Shown piece after piece: positions 8,953-13,049 of a stretch of 13,049 bases of DNA. Every line of letters starts with the position of its first letter. Within the stretch, counting starts at the first letter, position 1. The notes below the pieces were generated by a model, which worked only from the letters and a program-made list of their open reading frames with translations, was not told where the DNA came from and did no database searches. The position numbers were made by a program, and so were the translations under genes. The DNA is from Actinomycetota bacterium (GTDB lineage Bacteria > Actinomycetota > Humimicrobiia > Humimicrobiales > Humimicrobiaceae). Where the stretch lies: positions 1 to 13,049 of the forward strand of contig JACVJB010000007.1 in NCBI GenBank assembly GCA_015711775.1. Direction: 5' to 3'.

Positions 8953-9007
8953 TATAATAAACAACAATACAAATAAAAAAATATTGATATAAATCAATCT
9001 GAAAGGA
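8953..9007 (+). promoter_or_regulatory. -10 box, FNR-like site and ribosome binding site upstream of the GpsA-type gene
   Basis: A perfect TATAAT lies at 8953-8958; no convincing -35 box precedes it. Downstream, 8984-8997 reads TTGAT-ATAA-ATCAA, an exact match to the FNR half-site consensus TTGAT-N4-ATCAA. If transcription starts near 8965 the box is centred at about +26, a repressing position. AAAGGA at 9002-9007 is a good Shine-Dalgarno 4 bases from the ATG. The gap 8817-8950 contains several T-rich runs but no hairpin I can defend. Confidence 0.45.
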
Positions 9008-9011
9008 AAAC

Positions 9012-10067
9012 ATGTCTGAGCAGATAAAAGCAGCAGTACTTGGCGCAGGATACATGGGAAGCGCAATAACTTTTCCCCTTTCTGATAACCGGATTAAGGT
9101 CAATCTCTGGGGCACATGGCTTGATGATAAACTAGTTGAATCTTCACTCAGGGGTTTTCATCCAAAACTTAAAAAGACACTTCCGGAAAATGTGAGCCTT
9201 TATTACTGGCAGGACCTCGGCGCTGCACTTGAAGATGTAAATGTAATATTTATCGCAGTAACAAGTGAAGGATTTGTAAATATATTCCAGAAAATGCTGG
9301 ATAATATAGACAGGGATAAAGATTATACTTTTTTTAAGCTTACAAAAGGATTTGTAGAGTACAGGGGCAAAATAGTCAGGGCAACTGAAGCAGCGTTTGA
9401 TATCTTTGCTGAAAAATTTCCTGATAAAGAGTTAAAAATAGTAACTGTCGGAGGTCCGGTAAGAGCACTTGACCTTTCACACAGGGTTGTATCTGCGAGC
9501 ATGTACGGATTATCTGACAGTAAAATAAAAGATACTGCCAGATCTTTCTGTACAGACTATTACCGGATTTTTATAAACGATGACATTAAAAGCGTTGAGC
9601 TGTGCTCAGCATTTAAAAATATCTATGCAATGGCTTCAGGCATTTGTGACGGGCTTTACGGGGGGCAAAAAGGAGGCTTTTATTACAACACTGTATCTTT
9701 CCTGTTTAACCAGGCCTGCCTTGAAATTGCGGAAATAGTCCAGGCAGCAGGCGGAAACAGGCAGACTGCGTTTGATCTTGCAGGCATCGGCGACCTTCAT
9801 GTCACTTCTACTGCAGGCCGTAACAGAAAGTTCGGGGAAATGGTCGGAAAAGGAATGGACGGCCATGACGCTTTCAAAGAAATGTATGGCCAGGGAGAGT
9901 ATGGGGAAGGATACATGGCGCTTAAGCTGGCCATTCCATGGATAAAAAGCGAGATACCGGATATTACCGTAAAAACACCGCTTCTTTTTTCCCTTAATAA
10001 CATTATATTTAATAAATACGAGCCAGCAGGAGAATTTTCCAAACTTATGTCAAACCTTGGCGTATAA
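9012..10067 (+). CDS. NAD(P)-dependent glycerol-3-phosphate dehydrogenase (GpsA-type)
   Basis: A 351-residue cytoplasmic enzyme of the GpsA family, which interconverts dihydroxyacetone phosphate and sn-glycerol 3-phosphate and so supplies the backbone for phospholipids. Visible signatures: the Rossmann nucleotide-binding loop GAGYMGSA (residues 11-18); LTKGF with Lys112; GGPVRALDLS (147-156), in the place of the family's SGPSFA-E motif; the catalytic region ELCSAFKNIYAMASG with Lys202; and GIGDLHVTSTAGRNRKFG (258-275), matching the family's GLGDL...SRN-FG signature. Length is slightly above the usual 330-340. Several motif positions differ from textbook GpsA (for example GGPVRAL for SGPSFAE, and TAGRN for TCTSxxSRN), so a divergent subfamily with another sugar or polyol phosphate substrate is possible. 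The ATG is well supported by AAAGGA. It is a single gene, convergent with the membrane protein at 10117. Confidence 0.85.
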   Translation: MSEQIKAAVLGAGYMGSAITFPLSDNRIKVNLWGTWLDDKLVESSLRGFHPKLKKTLPENVSLYYWQDLGAALEDVNVIFIAVTSEGFVNIFQKMLDNIDRDKDYTFFKLTKGFVEYRGKIVRATEAAFDIFAEKFPDKELKIVTVGGPVRALDLSHRVVSASMYGLSDSKIKDTARSFCTDYYRIFINDDIKSVELCSAFKNIYAMASGICDGLYGGQKGGFYYNTVSFLFNQACLEIAEIVQAAGGNRQTAFDLAGIGDLHVTSTAGRNRKFGEMVGKGMDGHDAFKEMYGQGEYGEGYMALKLAIPWIKSEIPDITVKTPLLFSLNNIIFNKYEPAGEFSKLMSNLGV

Positions 10068-10116
10068 AAGACGGGAAAATCAAAATAATCATACATTAAC
10101 TTTTTTACCTGGGAAT

Positions 10117-10716
10117 TCAGAATACATACCCGAAAATCTGGTAGATTTCATAAAATGCTGCACCCAAAAGTAAGACTACCACTACCGGAGCCGAAACAGC
10201 CAGCACAGCTTTATTTTTAAGCCTGTTTTTATAAAGATGCTCACCAGTTGCAAGAGCGATGCAGCGATAAAATGCTTCAACTGAAAAAAGTATAATAACT
10301 TCGTAAGGTATTGGAATATTTCTTATTACTGAGCCTGTAAAAAGGAGTATCATCATTAAAAAACCGGTTACAATAGAAAGCGGCAGAAGCAGCCTGAAAT
10401 AACCCAGAATGAAATACGCAATTGTAGACACAAGATTTCCTACAATAATTGCCATAAACACTGCAATATATTTTGAGCCTTGCGCATACTGGTTAAGTCC
10501 GAAAAGCCCCTGTATGAATTTGTATCTTGTGACAAAATTTAGGCAAAAATCAGTAAAAAAATAAAAAAAGGCATAGCCTGCTGCAGCGCCAAGTAAAAGC
10601 CAGCCGATGCATTTGCCAAGTATTATCCAGTAATTATTGTTCAATCTGCCAGGACTGCTTATTAAACCCCCTGTTTGAGCTGATAATTTTTTTTTATGTT
10701 TATACTGGTAAGCCAT
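10117..10716 (-). CDS. Multi-spanning membrane protein of unknown function, possibly SpoIIM-like
   Basis: A 199-residue protein that I do not recognise firmly. The first 29 residues are basic and polar; hydrophobic segments lie at about 30-54, 83-105, 107-128, 138-157 and 168-192. The spacing of helices, a helix-breaking P-I-P-Y-E at 135-139, and the G/N-containing helix before it recall the SpoIIM/DUF95 fold, but the diagnostic PHG-E motif is not intact. It begins 9 bases after the HD-GYP stop on the same strand, so the two are probably co-transcribed. The nearest AGGA lies about 16 bases before the ATG, so translation may depend on coupling. It ends in TGA. This matters because UGA encodes glycine at the right end of the window; a table-25 reading here would add only four residues before TAA, so this gene alone does not decide the code. 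Confidence 0.75.
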   Translation of the reverse strand: MAYQYKHKKKLSAQTGGLISSPGRLNNNYWIILGKCIGWLLLGAAAGYAFFYFFTDFCLNFVTRYKFIQGLFGLNQYAQGSKYIAVFMAIIVGNLVSTIAYFILGYFRLLLPLSIVTGFLMMILLFTGSVIRNIPIPYEVIILFSVEAFYRCIALATGEHLYKNRLKNKAVLAVSAPVVVVLLLGAAFYEIYQIFGYVF

Positions 10717-10725
10717 TATTTTCTA

Positions 10726-12015
10726 TTAATGATTTCCTGATTCACTTAACTCAAGCGATACTGCAGGTATCATTTTTTTGGTTAAAATATCTATCATAAC
10801 ATCGCATGCTTTTTCATCAAACTGGGTTCCCCTGTTTATTTGAAGCTCTGCAATACTTTCCTCTATTGTCTTTGCCCTGCGGTACGGCCTGTCAGTTGAC
10901 ATTGCATCAAATGAATCAGCAACGCATAAAATCCTTGCAAAAAGAGGCAGCTCGTCATCTTTTTTCCCGAAGGGATACCCTGTTCCGTCAACCCTCTCAT
11001 GATGATAAAGAATTGCTGTGGCCCTGTCCTTTAAGAAATCAATCTGTTTTACTATTTCATAGCTTACAACAGGATGCTTCCTTATTTCCTTCCAGTCTTT
11101 ATCTGTAAGCTTTGTTGTCTTATTTAAGATAGACAAATCTATCTGGATTTTTCCTATATCATGCAGGCTTGCAAGGTTTCGCACTATTTCAATATCATAT
11201 TCATTAAGCCGCAGCCCCCTTGCAATCATTTCACTGTAGTCTGCAACCCTCATGGAATGCCCCGCTGTATATATATCCTTTGCTTCCATGATCTTTACTA
11301 TCTGCATAATGCTGTTAAGCAGCGTGCGCCGCTCCTTCACCCTTAGAAGATAAGTATACTGGGCGATTATAAGAGGAAGGGACGTAAAAATCAGTGTAAA
11401 GGGACTAAATCGTATATATAAAAAGGCAATTGCAATAGCCATTGCTGAAAGGAAGAACTGGAACGGTACGATCCAGGCAAAATTAAAAACCCATATATTT
11501 AAAACATTCATGCCTGTGCTTATGGATATAGCGCCTGCTGTAAGCGTGGTGTTTAATATAAAGAATATATATGTTACAAGAAATATTACCCAAATGTTTC
11601 TTGCATAGAAGAAATTGGTCTGGCTCCTGTCATAGAAGGATTCAAAAAAAATAGCAGCAGCAGCAAATGAAAGCAGGTACTGGCCTGCATTGAAAAGATG
11701 TTTGTAATAAGGGACGCGCCTGATGTAATCTTTTATATTAAGTACAGAAACTGCAGTTACAAGCATAGCTGTTGCAGGTCCAAAAATTATTAATGATGCA
11801 AGAGAAATTCCAAATATTACAGAAACATTACCGGTTTTTGGAAGTGGCGCATTAAGGTTATCGGACGTAAAAAAAAGAATTCCAAAAATTAAAAGCCCTA
11901 GTAAAGAAATATTCCTGTATTTAATGAGCGTATAAATAAGAGATGAAATGCCTGCTAAAAAAATTGTAAAAACATATAACAATAAATACCATTTAGTTCC
12001 TTCTTTTTTCAACAA
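10726..12015 (-). CDS. Membrane-bound HD-GYP cyclic-di-GMP phosphodiesterase
   Basis: A 429-residue protein with two parts. Residues 1 to about 222 contain six or more hydrophobic helices and act as a membrane sensor or anchor that I cannot assign to a named family. Residues about 245-415 are a complete HD-GYP domain: AGHSMRVADYS (His253), the HD dyad in LHDIGK (His285, Asp286), His314, HHERVDGTGYP (338-348) containing the GYP motif, and ADSFDAMSTDRPYR (366-379). All expected metal ligands are present, so it should hydrolyse cyclic-di-GMP in the cytoplasm and lower its level, influencing surface attachment or motility. The start is TTG at 12013-12015, followed by a second TTG. It is supported by AAAGAGG (12020-12026) at good spacing. 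It is the leading clear gene of a minus-strand group. A long inverted repeat brackets its start region. Stop is TAA. Confidence 0.92.
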   Translation of the reverse strand: MLKKEGTKWYLLLYVFTIFLAGISSLIYTLIKYRNISLLGLLIFGILFFTSDNLNAPLPKTGNVSVIFGISLASLIIFGPATAMLVTAVSVLNIKDYIRRVPYYKHLFNAGQYLLSFAAAAIFFESFYDRSQTNFFYARNIWVIFLVTYIFFILNTTLTAGAISISTGMNVLNIWVFNFAWIVPFQFFLSAMAIAIAFLYIRFSPFTLIFTSLPLIIAQYTYLLRVKERRTLLNSIMQIVKIMEAKDIYTAGHSMRVADYSEMIARGLRLNEYDIEIVRNLASLHDIGKIQIDLSILNKTTKLTDKDWKEIRKHPVVSYEIVKQIDFLKDRATAILYHHERVDGTGYPFGKKDDELPLFARILCVADSFDAMSTDRPYRRAKTIEESIAELQINRGTQFDEKACDVMIDILTKKMIPAVSLELSESGNH

Positions 12016-12051
12016 GAGACCTCTTTACTCATTAAATACAGGAATTCTTTA
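11902..12051. repeat. Long inverted repeat bracketing the HD-GYP translation start
   Basis: Positions 11911-11928 (ATTCCTGTATTTAATGAG) and 12028-12045 are exact reverse complements over 18 bases. A 3-base bulge then allows 6 more pairs (11902-11907 with 12046-12051), so 24 bases pair in all. The arms are 99 bases apart. One arm lies immediately upstream of the HD-GYP Shine-Dalgarno, the other encodes about residues 29-35 of the protein. In the messenger RNA this would place the ribosome binding site and start codon in the loop of a long hairpin. Confidence 0.8.
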
Positions 12052-12085
12052 GCCTTTTTCATGATAATTTACAGAAAGAGCTATA

Positions 12086-12157
12086 TTACCATCTGACTGT
12101 TCCGCATATTCCGATCAGTGAACCGAGAACGAGTAATATTTTCCAAAGCTTGCTCAT
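12086..12157 (-). CDS. Possible 23-residue hydrophobic peptide
   Basis: A 23-codon frame, ATG to TAA, that is preceded by a strikingly good ribosome binding site: a purine run GGAGAGGAGGGG (12162-12173) ending 4 bases before the ATG. The peptide starts MSKLWK, has a hydrophobic core (about residues 5-18, WKILLVLGSLIGIC) and ends in a short basic tail with Arg22 and Trp23. It could span a membrane once. It has a single cysteine at residue 18 but lacks the layout of an AgrD-type autoinducer precursor. It lies 70 bases upstream of the HD-GYP gene on the same strand and could be its leader peptide or a small membrane partner. No function is assigned. It is the last feature left of the change in genetic code; its promoter would lie across the junction and is not visible. 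Confidence 0.4.
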   Translation of the reverse strand: MSKLWKILLVLGSLIGICGTVRW

Positions 12158-12190
12158 TATTTCCCCTCCTCTCCTGTCTAAAAATGCTTA
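12158..12190. other. Likely junction between a standard-code and a UGA-glycine genome
   Basis: Everything to the left reads in the standard code with no internal UGA. The sequence from 12190 rightward opens two divergent genes only when UGA is glycine: 9 of their 14 glycines are UGA. The left-hand peptide's ribosome binding site extends to about 12176, and the right-hand gene's stop codon is at 12188-12190, so a join most likely falls between. No direct repeat or mobile-element end is visible. A chimeric assembly or amplification is the simplest cause. Confidence 0.65.
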
Positions 12191-12493
12191 AAAACTATAA
12201 TAAATTTTAAATATTAATATAACTATAAGTATTATGAAAACCTCGATTTGTTTCTCCGGACCAGCATGAACATGAGTCAATACAGCCTGACTTTTGCTTG
12301 GTAATTTATTATCATCCAAATGAGATATAGCATCTCTTTGATCTTCTACAAAATCATGTAACTGCTTATCATCACTAACTCTTTGTATATCTCAGTTTTG
12401 AGCAAAAGGTTTGTTGGCTTTGGGCGTCCAACTACGCTTTCAATATGATTGAGATTGATATCCAGATTTATCAGAAGTTTTTTTGTAATTCAT
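12188..12493 (-). CDS. Small tail-anchored protein read in translation table 25 (UGA = Gly)
   Basis: A 101-codon gene that is invisible under the standard code because of two in-frame UGAs, at codon 18 (12440-12442, context QSY-G-KR) and codon 34 (12392-12394, context AQN-G-DI). Read with UGA as glycine it is continuous from ATG to TAA. The first 80 residues are polar, rich in Ser, Gln, Lys and Asp and probably loosely structured; residues about 85-99 (VFIILIVILIFKIYY) form one membrane helix at the very C-terminus, so the bulk likely faces the cytoplasm. Trp22 is encoded by TGG, so UGA is not simply Trp. Other glycines are GGA and GGT. No Shine-Dalgarno precedes the ATG; a TATAAT sits 11 bases upstream. 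It diverges from tsaD. I do not recognise a family. Confidence 0.75.
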
Positions 12494-12504
12494 ATTTTGC
12501 TTTA

Positions 12505-12533
12505 ATTATAAAATACTTTCACTATAGTATAAA
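12505..12533 (-). promoter_or_regulatory. Candidate promoter of the small tail-anchored gene, near-leaderless
   Basis: On the minus strand TTTATA (12528-12533) is followed after 17 bases by a perfect TATAAT (12505-12510). The expected start of transcription, near 12498, leaves only about 5 bases before the ATG, so the message would be nearly leaderless. That fits the absence of a Shine-Dalgarno. Confidence 0.45.
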
Positions 12534-12605
12534 TATAAATATTCCAAAAAGCAAAAAATCAACAACATTTTTATCCAAACAATATCTTTAGACAATTATA
12601 TATTT

Positions 12606-12611
12606 TATAAT
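12606..12611 (+). promoter_or_regulatory. -10 box upstream of tsaD
   Basis: A perfect TATAAT ends 19 bases before the tsaD ATG. No properly spaced -35 box is seen; TAGACA at 12589-12594 is only 11 bases away. The leader would be about 13 bases and contains no Shine-Dalgarno. The 137-base gap 12494-12630 is otherwise plain AT-rich sequence shared by the two divergent genes. Confidence 0.4.
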
Positions 12612-12630
12612 TAGTACCACCAAATCAGCA

Positions 12631-13049
12631 ATGATACGCACATTAGCTATAGAAACATCATGCGACGATACATCAATATGAATAATTTCATTCGATGGAA
12701 AATTTTTCAAAACTCAAAAATTGTTGGCATATTCACAGATACAAGACCATCAACAATATTGATGAGTAGTGCCAGAGATAGCATCTAGACTACATTTTGA
12801 CAAAATCATCCAAGTATTAAAAAAAATCCTGCTTGCCGACAGGAATTGCTGATTTGCCAAAAACTCTCAAATAGACTTTATCAGCGTGACTACCCATCCA
12901 TGATTGCCAGGCTCTCTAGTAGTGGGCAAAGCAGTCGCCAATTTGCTTTGAGCATATTATGACAAACCAGTAATCGAAACCAATCACATTCACTGACATA
13001 TTTTTTCAATTTTGCTAGAAAGAGATATTCATTCCATCAAATTCCCTAT
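12631..13049 (+). CDS. tsaD: tRNA threonylcarbamoyltransferase TsaD, 5' part, table 25 (UGA = Gly)
   Basis: The first 139 codons of TsaD (Kae1/Gcp/YgjD), which with TsaB and TsaE transfers threonylcarbamoyl to A37 of ANN-decoding tRNAs (t6A). The gene runs off the right edge; family members are about 330-350 residues. There are no TAA or TAG codons, but seven UGAs at codons 17, 44, 45, 74, 91, 107 and 122. Read as glycine they restore family motifs: ETSCDDTSIG (8-17), YGGVVPEIASRLH (43-55), HPGLPGSLVVGKA (89-101) and NHIHGH (118-123). The last includes His119 and His123, the expected metal ligands. Three other glycines are GGA or GGC. The ATG at 12631 gives the standard MIRTLAIETSC start. Its code points to Absconditabacteria (SR1) or Gracilibacteria (BD1-5). 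Under the standard code the gene would be missed or called a pseudogene. Confidence 0.95.

Noticed and set aside
12013..12063. A 16-codon ORF (ATG at 12061-12063, TGA stop) just upstream of the HD-GYP start
   Set aside because: It has no ribosome binding site and overlaps one arm of the inverted repeat; the TTG start of HD-GYP has its own Shine-Dalgarno. It is probably a by-product of the leader sequence.
12086..12157. AgrD-type cyclic autoinducer precursor
   Set aside because: The peptide is too short, it lacks the acidic C-terminal segment, and no AgrB-like protease gene is visible; the 199-residue membrane protein lacks AgrB catalytic motifs.
1..12180. The whole window belongs to a UGA-glycine organism
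   Set aside because: Roughly 3,300 codons on the left use GGN for glycine with no in-frame UGA, and the gene at 10117-10716 stops at TGA. Genes on the right use UGA for most glycines.
12631..13049. A decayed tsaD pseudogene with seven nonsense mutations, or UGA read as Trp or selenocysteine
   Set aside because: All interruptions are UGA, none UAA or UAG, and they fall on glycines conserved in TsaD. Decay would not be so selective. Trp would put W into YGGVVPE and PGLPG, and TsaD is not a selenoprotein.

Overview
The window appears to join two different genomes that read the genetic code differently. Positions 1 to about 12,180 hold eight ordinary protein genes in the standard code. Glycine is written GGN throughout, there is no in-frame UGA, and stops are TAA, TAG and one TGA. 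The content suggests an AT-rich, probably anaerobic, fermentative bacterium: a 2-hydroxyacyl-CoA dehydratase activator fusion, a perfect FNR-type box and an HD-GYP signalling gene. I cannot place it in a phylum.

From about 12,190 to the right edge, the sequence makes sense only if UGA encodes glycine (translation table 25, known from Candidatus Absconditabacteria/SR1 and Gracilibacteria/BD1-5). Read that way, 12631-13049 is the first 139 codons of TsaD (tRNA t6A synthesis). Seven UGAs occur in it; at least five fall on glycines that are conserved in TsaD. A divergent 101-codon gene at 12188-12493 also opens, with two UGAs and a C-terminal membrane anchor. Neither gene can be seen under the standard code. 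The simplest explanation is a chimeric contig joined near 12,158-12,190; transfer between lineages is the less likely alternative.

Layout. 108-896 (+) is a lipoprotein with a SIMPL domain. It converges on a minus-strand operon of a 1511-residue double-activase fusion (2158-6693), with its own strong promoter, and a coupled MFS transporter (918-2174). Upstream lies a membrane-anchored alpha/beta hydrolase (6848-7852, -), divergent from a TauE/SafE anion exporter (8034-8816, +). Next is a GpsA-type glycerol-3-phosphate dehydrogenase (9012-10067, +) behind the FNR-like box. It converges on a minus-strand group: an unknown membrane protein (10117-10716), an HD-GYP phosphodiesterase (10726-12015) and possibly a 23-codon peptide gene (12086-12157). 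A long inverted repeat brackets the HD-GYP translation start.

The left-hand genes do not form one obvious pathway. The two parts most worth following are the activase/transporter operon (radical acyl-CoA dehydration plus transport of an unknown solute) and the HD-GYP group. I saw no tRNA, rRNA, CRISPR array, insertion sequence or attachment site.
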